The notes beneath the pieces are model-generated. The model was not told the origin of the DNA. It made no database searches and saw nothing but the letters and a program-made list of their open reading frames with translations. This document shows, in pieces, positions 1 to 11,459 of a stretch of DNA of 26,873 bases; the first letter of the stretch is position 1; each line of letters begins with the position of its first letter. Origin of the DNA: Purshia tridentata (lineage: Eukaryota; Streptophyta; Magnoliopsida; Rosales; Rosaceae); assembly GCA_003254885.1 (NCBI GenBank), contig QANT01002750.1, positions 1 to 26,873 of the forward strand. The letters run 5' to 3'. The position numbers were made by a program, and so were the translations under genes.

Positions 1-1000
1 ATAATACAAATATTTTGGTAAACTATTGCCAAATGTCTCAATGTTGGAATAGCCTGCCCCAAAATGTTTTCATTTTTATTATCAGTTATAAAATGTTTTC
101 TTATTTATTATTGATCAATTAGCGTCTACGATTTAAGATCAACTGCAATAAATTGAGACTATGTGTCATCTAATTGACCAAATAGTAATTGATATTATAA
201 AATAATTAGTGTACTTGTTTAAGTTTATTATGAGAAAATCAAATATCAAATACATTAACTCTTCATTTTTTTTTTATAACAATATTAGAGACTTAAGTTT
301 AGAGTTATTGAATTTATATTTAACAAATTTAAATTATATATTTATCTAATATTTAATATATTCTTATATGCAATTGTTGGGTTGCCCTGTTGGAAGAGCT
401 ATGAAATTGTCCACTCTGTACCCAAGTTTAATCTTCCTCCCTAAATGACTTTATGCCTTAATAAAAAAAAGTTATAAATATATTGAGAAAAATGGACCAT
501 TGGTTCACGAAATTTATCGTTTCTCCTAAATTGGTCTATAAGTAAATTTTGAATCAAATTATTTCATTTCAATTTTGCGGCCCAAGTTGGTCATTTTCGT
601 CACATTTGGTCTATTTGGCTGTTAAAGTCCATCATGTGCACCTCATGTGTGCTTTTATGTGAGCAAATTGGTATTTATATTAAGACTACATTAGTTAAGG
701 CAAGCAAAAAACTGTCATTGCCTTTTCAAAAGCAATTTATTTGAAAAAAGTCATACGGTTGGTTTTTGGGTGAAATTTCAATTGAATTCCAAATTTCCTA
801 CTATAGAGACCTAATTAGATTCATGCACATGTTTTTGGGTTAATTCAGATTTGTAGAATTTCAAGAGGATGGTGATTGAATTTCGAAGAAATGGGGATTT
901 TCTACATATAGTAAGTGTGACTTTGTGGGTATTTATTATTTTGGCTTATTCAATTAGGTAATTTAGACATGCACATGTAGAAGATAAGATTTGAGTAAGA
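1..1000. other. AT-rich intergenic sequence without a recognisable gene
   Basis: No open reading frame of note and no clear transposon ends are visible. Phrases such as a repeated 'ttggtctat' near 530-620 look like diffuse plant repeat sequence. I see nothing that supports a gene here. Confidence 0.5.
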
Positions 1001-2110
1001 TTCTCTGTAGCCATGCCATTGCTTAAATTTCAAAAAAATTGCCTAGATTTTGCTAAATTTTTTTTTAGGAGGAGGGAAATTTTAACACCAAACAAAAATG
1101 TTAATCTCGATCATGACACTGTGGTGATTTGATGAACGATCAGAGACCACCATTATGCTCAAGAGGTTGAGCGGAAGGAGACCCAATAGTTGGTGAGTCA
1201 CGTCACCATCAAGAATAGCGAGTCAACGACGACAATGCATATGGGTTCTGGGCTGATCTCGAGTTTCGCTGGGTTTCTGGGCTTTCTATTGGCAGGAGAG
1301 GAGGAAGAGGGGAAGCCAAGGAGGTGGTCACGACGCCTGGTTCGCCGGCGCCTTAGCGGACTGAGAGAGAGCAATCGGAGATGGTGAGGTCGGGGGGAGA
1401 GAAATACTAAAAGAGGAGTTCTTGTTTTTGTTAAAAACGTGATTTAATGATTCAAAAGAATCATTTGTCTACTGAGAAGTCATGACTATTGAAGTAGTGA
1501 GAGAGAAGTTAAGTTAAAAAATAATAATAATAAAAGATTCTTGAAAGTAAAATTTTCTTTAAGCAAAATTACAAAAATGCCCTAACTTCAAAGGCCCGTA
1601 ACTTTCAAACAATAGCTCGGATTGAAGCTCGGTTTGCGTCTATAGGCTTATGGGCTCGATATCTTTCCGGTGGGCCCTAAGTTAAAAACAAAAGCCCATT
1701 ATATAAAAAATAATTTTTGGGCCAAGCCCAATAAAAAAAAAATTACAAAAATGCCCTAACTTCAAAGGCCCGTAACTTTCAAACAATAGCTCGAATTGAA
1801 GCTCGGTTTGCGTCTATAAGCTTATGGGCTCGATATCTTTCCGGTGGGCCCTAAGTTAAAAACAAAAACCCATTATATAAAAAATCAAATTTTTGGGCCA
1901 AGCCCAATAAAAAAAAAATACAGCCCAAAACATTTTTATTTTCCAAATAAATCTCCAAAATTCTTAAATAAAATCCCAAATTAATTTCCTAAATTTACAG
2001 TGATCTCTATTTCCTCTAAAATTCAAGGCAAGATTGTGCTGAGAACTCTAGCTATCACACTGGTAGTTCTTAAATGTAAAAGTGGGCGTGCCACTGTACG
2101 GTCAATTTGG
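1000..2110 (-). mobile_element. Degenerate LTR-like block, probably Ty3/gypsy type
   Basis: Read on the minus strand, the block begins near 2100 with a GGCACGCCCAC motif. It then runs through AT-rich sequence, a 'TTGTAATTTT'-type segment (about 1570) and a more GC-rich, leader-like stretch at 1140-1400 (the complement of the short plus-strand reading frame at 1190-1387). The same motif order (GTAGAC-like, AGTTACG-like, TTGTAATTTT) recurs in the LTR-like blocks at 4800-5590 and 5594-8230. No pol coding sequence, PBS or target-site duplication was found, so the class is an inference from resemblance. Confidence 0.4.
1565..1914. repeat. 174-bp tandem duplication (two copies)
   Basis: The stretch beginning 'attacaaaaatgccctaac' at 1568 recurs at 1742, a 174-bp offset. 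The copies continue to about 1738 and 1914. They differ at only a few sites (for example tcgg/tcga and taggc/taagc), so the duplication is recent relative to the surrounding decay. The unit ends in 'gggccaagcccaat' plus an A-run, which may have promoted slippage or unequal exchange. Confidence 0.92.
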
Positions 2111-2399
2111 TTGGTATGCAGAAAATGATGTGGTTATGAATCATGATTGAATGATATATCAGATGTATCGTGCCGTGAACCAAACAATTTTGCGGCGAGC
2201 AAGAAACAACTATCTCGTCTAGGCTATTTCTTATGCACTCGGCATAACAAGTGTGCTTGAAAGTAAATATACAATGAACAATAACTTGTCTTTACTAACT
2301 GTATGTAAAGAGAAATTGTGCACTTTAATGTAAAAACTATGCTCGATTTGATTATCCATGAAACGAGTAACAATTGTTGTTTTAACAATAAACCTTATC

Positions 2400-2950
2400 A
2401 AAGAAGATGAAATAAAGATCAAAAGAATAAAAGACTAAAAGAAAGGAATCATTACAAGAACAATTGAATTCCAGCAGAGCTAAAGACAAAGAACAAGAGT
2501 CTTGAATGGGGAGAACTTGTGAAGAAACTAGGGAAATCTGAAGTCAATCTTGCTAAAAATCTTTGAGCTGTTTTTGAATATGTGTGTGTCAAGAGCTTTT
2601 CTTCATGATGATGTCTCTTTATATAGTAGTCAAAACCTAGTACCTTCAAGGAAGTACTTCTCCTAATCAAACTTCAACTCTTAGCTTAGTTTCCTTCACA
2701 CTGAAGTTATCTTCAAACTTGCCATATTTGCATCCAAATCCAATTAGGATTTTTACCTTAGTTGGACTCCTGCTTTCCTTAAAACATGCGGCTACATCAT
2801 AATGGGCACTTCCTAAACTCTGGTCGTGGGCTTGTTTGGTTAGGCTTGGCTGTGATCAATGCTACAATCTCGGGCTGGGTTTTGACTATACTTGGGCTTG
2901 GTCGTGTGTTCAGCCCAATGCCAAAAATAGGGTGTAAATAATCTCTAACA
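2400..2950 (-). mobile_element. Copia-like LTR fragment (5' end at 2950)
   Basis: On the minus strand the sequence starts at 2950 with TGTTAGAGATTATTT, a typical plant copia LTR start. About 325 nt in it has a TATA-like ACTATATAAAGAG (complement of about 2614-2626), followed by a pyrimidine-rich leader-like segment. These features fit an LTR with its promoter. I could not place the other end, and found neither a PBS next to it nor a convincing 5-bp target duplication, so it is either truncated or a degraded solo LTR. The short minus-strand reading frame at 2452-2670 lies inside it and is unlikely to be a gene. Confidence 0.5.
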
Positions 2951-3011
2951 AAATTTCTCAACATTTTGAACCTCATAAAAGCTCTATGTGGTATTGTTGT
3001 TCTAATTACTT

Positions 3012-4218
3012 AGGCGTAAAGGCCTTTTTGGTCCCTATACTTTGGCCTTGTCGTGTTCCATTTATCTCGGTTTGGTCCACAATTTTTTTGTTGCCATTTT
3101 GATTCACAAACTATCTGTCGTTTAGTATTTTGGTCCATTCCATTAAAATTTCATAAACATATGTTAAATGGAGGAAAAAATTGTCAATTTCGTCTCCAGT
3201 TTTTTAGTTTTTCATCTTAATTTTGACCTAACTTTTAGCCTATCAAATCTCAACTAAATTAACCAATCTTATACTATGTTGAAGCTATGAATATCCTTTT
3301 TACAACCATATAAAAAATATTCAAAATAAAGCTATAAAACTCTAGATAAATAATTACAAAGTAAGCTACCTGAAATTGCAATTTTTCCATAAAATTTTTA
3401 AATTTTCTTCCAATTTCAATTTCCTTCAAATTCAACACTTCAAATCAATTTCTTAGGCTACTAGAAAAACATTTAAAGTCTCTAAATCCATCACCCAATC
3501 TCAAACCAACCTAGAAATCAAAATCTTAATTAAGAACATAAAACCCCAAAATCGAAAAATTAATAAGTACATCTTAATCCGAATTCTCCTTCAATTATCT
3601 TCTTTGTGACCTAGATAACCTAGAAAATGAATGTGAATTAAAGGAAAATTCGAGTTAGGGTATACTTATCAATTTTTTAGTTTTAGAGTTTTATGTTTTC
3701 AATTGAGATTTTGATTTCTAGATTGGTTTGAGGTTGGGTGATGGATTGAAAGACTTTAAACATGTTTCTAATAGCCTAAGAAATTGGTTTGAGAAGGTTG
3801 AATTCAAAGGAAATTGAAGTTGGAAGAAAATTCCAAAATTTGGAAATTTTTCAGAAAAATAACAATTTTGAGTAGCTTACTTTGTAATAATTTATATCAA
3901 GTTTTATAGCTCTGTTTTGAATGCTTTTTATATGGCTGTAAATAAGATATTCATAGCTTCAAAACTAGTATAAGATTAGTTAATTTGGTTGAAATTTGAT
4001 AGGTTAAAATTTGGGTCAAAACTAAGAAGTAAAACTAAAAAACTGGAATGAAATTGACAATATTTTCCTCCATTTAACATCTGTTTATGAAATTTTAACA
4101 GAATGAACTAAAATGGTAAACGATAGATAGTTTGTGGATAAAATAGCAACAAAAAAAAACTGTTGACCAAACCGAAATAAATGAAACAATAAGTGGACTA
4201 TTTTGGTAATTTTCTCCT
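3012..4218. mobile_element. Long foldback (hairpin) element with about 0.58-kb arms
   Basis: The left arm (3012-3596) and the reverse complement of the right arm (3636-4218) align along their whole length with scattered substitutions and small indels. I estimate roughly 80-85% identity by eye. Matching landmarks include 'gttaaatggagga' (3164) with its complement at about 4068, 'caaagtaagctac' (3357) with its complement at about 3874, and 'aagtacatcttaatccgaatt' near the tip with its complement around 3643-3670. The loop is about 39 nt. No coding capacity is visible. The ends read AGGCGTAAA on the left and, on the complement of the right, AGGAGAAAA. No clear target duplication was seen, so the class (MULE-like foldback, other MITE, or a non-mobile inverted duplication) is open. 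Confidence 0.85.
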
Positions 4219-4251
4219 GATAAATTGAGGCCTCACAAAACTTATAGTGTT

Positions 4252-4531
4252 CAAACTTTAAGTTAAGAATTTTTTGAATTTTTTGATGAAAATTGAATTC
4301 AAGACTACACATATGATTTTTGGCCATTCTTAAGTAAAACCAGCTAGTAGTTAAAATTTCTTTTATTTTATTACTGAACAAACTTTAAGTTAAGAATTTT
4401 TTGAATTTTTTGAATTTTTTGAATTTTTTGAATTTTTTTCTGAAAATTGAATTCAAGACTACATATATGATTTTTGGCCATTCTTAAGTAAAACCGGCTA
4501 GTAGTTAAAATTTCTTTTATTTTATTACTGA
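4252..4531. repeat. Tandem duplication with expanded 9-bp minisatellite
   Basis: The unit starting 'caaactttaagttaagaat' at 4252 (127 bp) is repeated from 4379 (153 bp), and both copies end in 'ttattttattactga'. The size difference comes from a GAATTTTTT minisatellite: two units in the first copy and five in the second. Outside it the copies differ by only a few bases (cacatatg/catatatg, ccagc/ccggc). Confidence 0.93.
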
Positions 4532-4799
4532 GTTTAAACAAATTATTAGTTTTAATTTGAGAAATTAAATTTCATATTATAGTGCAAACTATCCTAAGCT
4601 TATAAATGGAACAAAGCACATAAATCAAATTGGAAAAATTTAAACCACTAAAAACAATGTGATTTCATAAGAATACTGAAAGGCCTTGTATTTTAACAAA
4701 ATTTTATTTGAATTTTTATTTAAAGGTTTTGGAAATTTATTTGAAAAACAAAATTTTATGGGTTAGTTTTACAATTTGTATTTTAAAATTAGTTTGATC

Positions 4800-5590
4800 C
4801 AAAGATTGACTTTTGGAAATATTGGGGGTTCTACTTCGATTTTGGCATGTTTGGGTACAACTCAACTTTACAAGCTCGTAGACACAAAGAATGTGTGAAT
4901 CGGAGTTACGATTCAAAAGTTATGGACGTGTGAAATCTGGTGGCATGCTTGTAATTTTGCACCTAAGATTTTCTATAAATACCCAGGTTTCACATTTTTA
5001 TAACCTTAACACAAACCAGTAGCCACTCTCTTTCTTTCTTCTCTCTCCTCCCACATAGTCTCACTGGCGCATGTAGGTGCATTCAGCGATGGGTGTTGGT
5101 CATCTTTGTCTTGTTCTCTGTCTCTTTCCTTTCTTTGCATCCATGTGCATCACTTCCTTAGAAATTAGCCAGAAACCCGAACTCAATCTGCGCGCCTGTG
5201 ACCCGAGAGTCAACTTGGGCGGTGTTTTGCCATTTCAGCGTTCATATTGTTTATTGGACCACCACAAGTGGCCAATTGAAGCTTCAATGGCTAGCAGCTT
5301 CCCGTCGTCAATCCCTCCAATTTTGGCCGCAAATTAGAGTGATTCTTGTCCTGTTCTTTTACTTTTGGCGTGGGCTTTCTGCTGTTGTGTTTGCATGCTA
5401 AAGCTAATTGGAAACCCCCAGTTCGAAACCCTAGAAACCTGCCACTGCGCTTATCAGATTTTGGTGTTTTCCGATCAGTTTTGATTATGCCTTGGTATCA
5501 ATATGTTCATTTTCCAATCTCTGTGTAGTTTTTGAGTTTCTTTATGAGATTAGTGGCTGACTTTGAAGACTTTAATCTATGACAAGACCA
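4800..5590 (+). mobile_element. LTR-like block with a TATA box, cut by the neighbouring LTR
   Basis: A TATAAATA motif (about 4975) lies about 50 nt upstream of a pyrimidine-rich leader (5020-5055). This is followed by short reading frames, including an 86-codon frame at 5077-5337 that starts with a hydrophobic segment. Upstream, 'cgtagacac', 'ggagttacgattcaaaag' and 'cttgtaattttgcac' follow in the same order as in the LTR-like blocks at 1000-2110 and 5594-8230. I therefore read it as retroelement LTR sequence rather than a gene. It stops where the next LTR begins at 5594. A small lineage-specific gene cannot be fully excluded. Confidence 0.35.
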
Positions 5591-5593
5591 TTA

Positions 5594-8230
5594 TGTCACG
5601 CCCCAACCCGAGATTAAAGAGAAAATTCCGGATTAAGGAGTGAATCACACTCTACTTTACATCGCTCATAATCTCAAATAAAATTCAAATTCCAACTCAG
5701 TTCATGCTTAATCACCTTAATCACTTCCCGTCAGTTTCAACTATCCCTCGTTACAGTACTTGCATAGTATATAAGGGGTTGAGCTCTAACCAACGGCTCA
5801 GTAAGGACATAAGATCTTAACAAGCAGAATTGATTAGACTAAATTTCAATTAAAACACACAATCGTGAAACATATAATATAACATGTAATAATACTAGTG
5901 ATGCATGAATCTTATGCTACACTTCCTTAGTAATACTATGAAAAGTAAATTGCATTATATCTTTATTTTAACTGTAGCTAAAATGCAAGATATCATAACG
6001 TCAATCGCAATTGAAGGACCCAATGCGTCTTAAGCGTGTTAGATCGTTTTATCAGTCGCAACTGAAGGGGCCTCACTCTCACGCACACTATGAATTTAAA
6101 TATAACACTAAATCCCTACTCACCACAACTCCATTCTCAAAGAATTATGTTTTATATTCAAATAAATACATTACTAATAATTTATAATAATAAATTAAAT
6201 CATATAATGCTCAAGTAATTCACATAAGTCACGTATTAGCATGCATATTACATTTTTCACCAAATATTCAATAAAATCAAAACACATGCCAAGGTTCCCC
6301 AAATCCCACCCTAACTTCTAGAGCTCAGCCTAACCTTATACGTCCAATCGAGAAAGTCTTAAATTGTCCCTTCCATCCCATCATCACCAACTTACTTGAT
6401 TGATTCAAATCCTAATTCCAATACATAATCAACCGTCTCAATATAAATTCAAATTACTTAATCTGAGTACCTTTACCTTTACTAACTAATGGAAATAAAC
6501 CTTACCTTCAACTAAGAACATTCGGAATTAAACTTTGTAAAAAACTGACGACACAGAGGTTTTGGTTATCGTAACTAAAATAATTGGAATGTCTTTAGAT
6601 TTCACCGAGAGTCTAAAGTTACAATCTAGAGTTTCGTGTTTAAGTCTAATTTGAATGCAAATGGATTAGGCATTAACAACAGAGTACGACCCATTTTGGT
6701 ATGAAAAGTATAATACGAGTTTCGGTAGAAATGACCAAAATACCCTTTTGGTAAATCAAGAGCTAGGTTAATGTTCTGAGGTTATTTCCTTAACCAGAAA
6801 CAATCTAAATGATAAAGTGTTTCGGTTTAACTAATAGGTAGGGTTGAATTTGTTCGATATCGTTTATTTAGATATTCAGGTTTGGTTTAGGGTTCAATAA
6901 TAGGAACGACTTTAGTTCAAGGTTATTCGAGCCAACATGACCTATTCAAGACCCAAAATTTTGTCCCGAACACAACCAAAGTTCAAAATAGCAAATCCAT
7001 GGTTATGGAATGGTTCGAATGGGTAGCAGCTGCACGTATGGTGGCTGCCCGGACCTATTTTCACAACCAAACCACAACAATAATCAAAATGAAGGATGGG
7101 AATAGATTTATGGAGGTATAACAAGGCATAACAAAGGATGAAAACCGCCAAACTGCCACCAGTGGCAGCAGCAGCCCAACTTGAACATTATGAAATTGAC
7201 AGAGAAATCAAGCCTAATTACAACCTAGACATGAAATTGAATGAAAAACAACTCAATTTAATTCAATTTAAGGTGAAGTCCGAAATGGCTCAAACCCTAG
7301 AAATTTAATCTTACAAATTCCTCAAAATTGGCAAGCTATACCTTAGGGGAATGAGCCCATGGTAAAGGAAGAAAACCCACAAAAAATCATGGACATTGGT
7401 GGCCGAAATCGATCTGAATCGATGATGGAAGATAACAGGTTGCACGTGGTTTCTGGGCTAATATTTCGAATTGACTGGGCTTCGAGGTAGGGGAGGCTAG
7501 GGAAAGGAAGAAGAGGTGGAGAGGAAGCTTTTGGTGGTATTGGGAGGTTGTGACGCCGCCGAGAAAGTGGAGATTGACAGTTAGGCCGTTGCCTCTGTGC
7601 TTGGCTTGCAGCATCGTTATCGACAATAAGAGCGAGAAAGAAAAGTATGGAGAAGAAGGGAGGAAGAAAGGAAGGGATTGGTGGTGGTTTCACCACTTGA
7701 ATTGCCAGCAACCATGAAGGGAGAGAGAGAGAGAGAACTAGAGAAAAAGGAAGAGAAATGCTCAGGAGAAGGGAAAGAGAAATGGGAGAGAAATGAAAGT
7801 TTTAAAATAAAACACTGACTTTTGGTTTTTAAATTAAAACCTAATGTAAAATTACAAATTCACCCTTGAACTTTGAACGTCAGTAAAACCCAAATCGTAA
7901 CTTTGAATCATGTTATGTTCATGTCTACGCCTTCGTTGACTCTAGACCTTTCTTCAAGGCCATGCTTTTCCTAATTTGTATTGTTACTCAATGGCCCACT
8001 AAAATTTTTAAAATCCAAATAAATTACCAAAATTAATTATGAGGCCCGAAAAACATCTGTAGAATCCTACGACCTTGTCTCGATTAATCTTGTTTTTTAT
8101 AACTTTAAATCCACTTATTAATGGCTTAAATTTCTCAAATAAATTATAGTGTCTCCAAATTAATAACATAATTATCCTTAAGCCACGATTACTCCAAAAA
8201 TAATTATAAACCAATTTCTGGGATCTCACA
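5594..8230 (-). mobile_element. Ty3/gypsy-type long terminal repeat, about 2.6 kb
   Basis: On the minus strand the block starts TGTGAGATCCCAG at 8230 and ends GGGGCGTGACA at 5594, giving TG...CA termini. Just outside the start (8231-8250) the minus strand reads 'cttttaagcgggtagat', a polypurine-tract-like sequence typical of the junction between the internal region and the 3' LTR in plant gypsy elements. Inside there is a leader-like CTCTCTCTC run (about 7720-7735) followed by a 122-codon minus frame (7343-7711), which I regard as LTR sequence. The length of about 2637 bp is large but within what long-LTR gypsy lineages show. No integrase or reverse transcriptase is recognisable next to it. 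Confidence 0.6.
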
Positions 8231-8250
8231 ATCTACCCGCTTAAAAGAAA
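8231..8250 (-). other. Polypurine-tract-like sequence beside the LTR
   Basis: The minus strand reads AAGCGGGTAGAT immediately before the LTR start TGTGAG. It resembles the AAGGGGGTAGA tract that primes plus-strand synthesis in many plant gypsy elements. This orients the LTR as the 3' LTR of a minus-strand element. Confidence 0.5.
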
Positions 8251-9990
8251 TGTCATCTTCAAGATTTACTAGAACCTTAATCACCAAACGACAACTATAC
8301 TATCCTATTCACAACCGATAACGTCACCACTTCTATACTCTCAAGTAAAGAAAATTCTAACTTCAAATAATACTTTAATCACCAAGATCAAATTGGGATT
8401 CTGCATCTTATTATCTCTTACTTGAATTCACAAAAGAGATCATCAATATCTTATATTCAAAATGACCTTTGCACTTCATAACTTAAATATATATCGACGC
8501 CACAACCACTTATACCAAAACCTAAAAAATAGACAGTACTTAAATCACAAAAATTACTTACATCTTGTATCCTCTAACCCACTTGGTGTTATTGAGAAAC
8601 TAATTAGGAAATCAATGACATTTACTAGGTACAGTCTCAACTTCTCAGTTACAACCTATCTCAATCCCCAACTAAAACCTTACATTGCATAGAGTAACTC
8701 TTCTAGTTAATCTTATGTTCTAAGTATATCTTTATACATCACCAAACTTAAGGAATACTTCACTTTGCTTAACAAGATCCAAAAATTTCTCTCAAATCAA
8801 ACCTCTATAGTAATCAATATCACGAACTTAAAGAGAAAACAATCTCCAAAGATTTGCTACAATTTCAGTGACCAAAATATCAAATCCCTGTTCATGACTA
8901 AAGTGAAAATTCTTTGCTAACCTCAATTAAATCACCAATTTCATCAATAAAACTTTACTCATTATACCATCACCTTCCACAGCATTCCACCAAAATGGTT
9001 ATCTAATTTTGTTCATAATTAGGCTTATCATGTTTTAGGAAAAAAAGAATATTCAGTTAATCCAATAGCAGGATATAGATGAGCACCTACAATTGAGCAT
9101 ATCCAAAGATTCAGATGAGAAAAACTTATGCAATTTGATCAGTTTGATGACATGCTCCCAAAGGTTTTTTTTATAGGAGATCGAAGATATGATCATCTAC
9201 AATTAAGCAAATATTCTCCGCAGTTCTTTTGGATCTATCCTCCACACGAGCATAGAGACACAAGAAGCTTTTGAGAAACTCACAATACAATAAAAGCATC
9301 CAATACAAGCAAAGAAAGATAACAAACATTTTTCGAATAATCTTACAAATAAAGAACTCCATAATACTGAAAATGTATAGAAGTTTAATGAATTAGATGT
9401 AGCAAAACAACAAGAGTATGAATCTTACATCTCTTCAAACATTTAATTATGGAACATTATCACTGATAAAAGCAAAGAATCTATGTACTGCTCAACAATA
9501 ATAGAAGAGCATCTATTTGACAAAGATTTCCACTGCATTGAATTTGCAAAAGCAAACAAACCACTATTTCGAAAAGCATGTACCAGTTGGACTGCTCCAT
9601 AAAAAGCAAGGACATCATGAGAATAAATAGAAAATTCTTGTCCTTACATGAAAGTTTGGTAGCAAATTCGAAAACCCATAATTTTTTGGTATTTTTTTGA
9701 ATTCTCCCTAGTTAAAATGTCCCCTTTTTTAATTTTTTTAATTGCATTAGTAAAACATGAAGTTTTTGGACCAAAAAAGAAGAAGTTGGAGGAGAAAAAG
9801 TTAGGTGCAGTGCCTAGTGAGCCTTTATAATGCCATCGAATACTTATACCCAATATCTAAAATGTAGATCACATTTGGGTATATCTCTAAGCAATGGGCC
9901 GGAAAAGTGATTCTTAAAATGTGATATCTCTATTGTGTATCCCTTTAATTGGCCATCATGTATACCCGATACCCATAATGCTTTATGACC
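8251..9990. other. AT-rich stretch, possibly retroelement internal region, no gene recognised
   Basis: By position this would be the internal part of the minus-strand gypsy element. No gag or pol motif could be read in any frame, and the available frames are short and low in complexity. A weak diverged repeat is visible between about 9070-9100 and 9182-9215 ('gatatagatgagcacctacaattgagca' type). Whether this is decayed internal sequence, a non-autonomous filler or unrelated DNA cannot be settled by eye. Confidence 0.4.
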
Positions 9991-10139
9991 TATCAATTAA
10001 CTGTAGCCTGTGAAGAGAGAGAGAGAGAGAGCAACCAGTCGACAAAAGCTGAGTTAGTGGGCCATGCTTGCATCAATGCAGCAGCAACTTCATAGCATTG
10101 GACACGTGCTTCTCAACGATGGTCAGCACTAACTGACCA

Positions 10140-10880
10140 TTGGCATTCAATGGTTGGATGCATCGTTGATGGAGGCCGAGAAAAATCATTCAAGTGATGC
10201 GAATGAGGCCATGATGGTAAGTTTTATTTTATCAGGCAGTATATTTTGATGAAATGAGATATGTTTTTGCCTTTAATAATCTAGATAATTTATTCATGTG
10301 TCATAATTTTTATAATTTGCAGAAGCACTTAGGATATAAGAAAGCAACAATAAAGAAAAAGCATTTAACTTGCTCCATATATAGCCCGATTTACGTGAAT
10401 GCGCTAAGTATTCAGCTGCAAACACAACTACCCAAGTGAGTTCGACGGATGTGATTGATGACACACCAGATGATCCTAATGCGACGCCCCTTGATACAAA
10501 TGAAGAACCATCCTCTTAGCAACCGGTAAGTCCGTCACCACTAAGGTCCCTAGGCAGGAATAAAGCAAAGCGGGCCAAGGCAGATTCACTCCATCAACTT
10601 CAAATGTTGGAGGCAATTAACGAATTCAATGACTAGTCACGTGAAGCTAAGGAAATGAAACTATAATGGCAAAGGATGAGGCAAAAAAGAAAAGTGGCAT
10701 TGCAAGAAAGAGGAGCGTCTAGAGACATAGCATGACCAACATATCAAAGGTAGAATCAAGAGAGAGAGAAGGCAAAGGAAGCAAGAGAATGAGAGAGGCT
10801 TGAAAGGGCGATAGAGTAGGAGGATAGGTAAATTATGGAAAAAGACCTCATGAACCTGAATGACATGTAAAAAGAGTATT
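10140..10880 (+). pseudogene. Broken Myb-like/NAM-associated accessory gene of the Harbinger element
   Basis: The fragment at about 10156-10218 reads MEAEKNHSSDANEAMM and is followed by a GT-AG-like intron (from 'gtaagttttatttta' at about 10217 to 'tttgcag' at 10322). The second part contains the phrase SPLRSLGRNKAKRAKAD (about 10529-10586) and then a charged, helical stretch (LHQLQMLEAINEFND, stop, SREAKEMKL). The 'RPxGRKKAK' motif followed by a Glu/Lys/Arg-rich coiled coil is characteristic of the NAM-associated C-terminal domain carried by ORF1 proteins of PIF/Harbinger elements. In active elements this protein binds DNA and assists the transposase. Several in-frame stops are present, so it is not functional. 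The family assignment is moderately sure. Confidence 0.6.
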
Positions 10881-11459
10881 GTGGGAGAGATAAGCTGAGA
10901 TAATCGCAAAAAAATGTGCACATGGTATCTCAAGCTCATCCAACCATATGTTTGATACATCCAGATACTACCCTGATATCTCCGACCTCAACAGTACTCC
11001 ATACTCGGGGCACTCTCCAAATCATTAGACTTGGACTATCAGTTATGTTTTTTTTTAATTATGTTTTAGAGTGAGCGAATGTTTAGTTTAATATCTTTGA
11101 GAGTTGAATTATGTTTTCATTATTTTTTGTTTCGATTATGTTTTTAAAATATTTATTATTTAAATAGTATCACACTTGATGTTGAAACTCTACAAGTTGT
11201 TTAAAAAATTGGTCCCTGACCCTGCATGACATAACTACTCCATAACACCGTATGAAATGATTACTCACTAACACTGCATGATATAACTACTCCTTAACCC
11301 TGCATGAAATGACTAATCACTAATCATAATCGAACTAACCACTCTTTTCTGGAGTAACCTTCTCTATAAATTGTGATACCTTTGTCCATGTGTTTAACAT
11401 AGTTTTATAATACTCATGATAGCTTCTCATCCAATCAATACTTCAATGAATCCTTTTAA

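Noticed and set aside
1190..1387. 65-codon plus frame
   Set aside because: Antisense of the leader-like part of a minus-strand LTR-like block; low-complexity Gly/Glu/Arg translation.
3012..4218. A microRNA precursor
   Set aside because: Arms of nearly 600 nt with diffuse mismatches are far longer than plant miRNA precursors and no single precise duplex stands out; siRNA production is the more reasonable idea.
5077..5337. 86-codon plus frame with a signal-peptide-like start after a TATA box
   Set aside because: The setting matches an LTR leader and other LTR-like blocks here have the same layout; no family resemblance.
7343..7711. 122-codon minus-strand frame with a hydrophobic N-terminus
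   Set aside because: It lies wholly inside the gypsy-type LTR, is proline- and serine-rich from pyrimidine-rich leader DNA, and has no recognisable domain.
10661..10960. 99-codon minus frame
   Set aside because: Shadow of the purine-rich coiled-coil part of the Harbinger accessory pseudogene.
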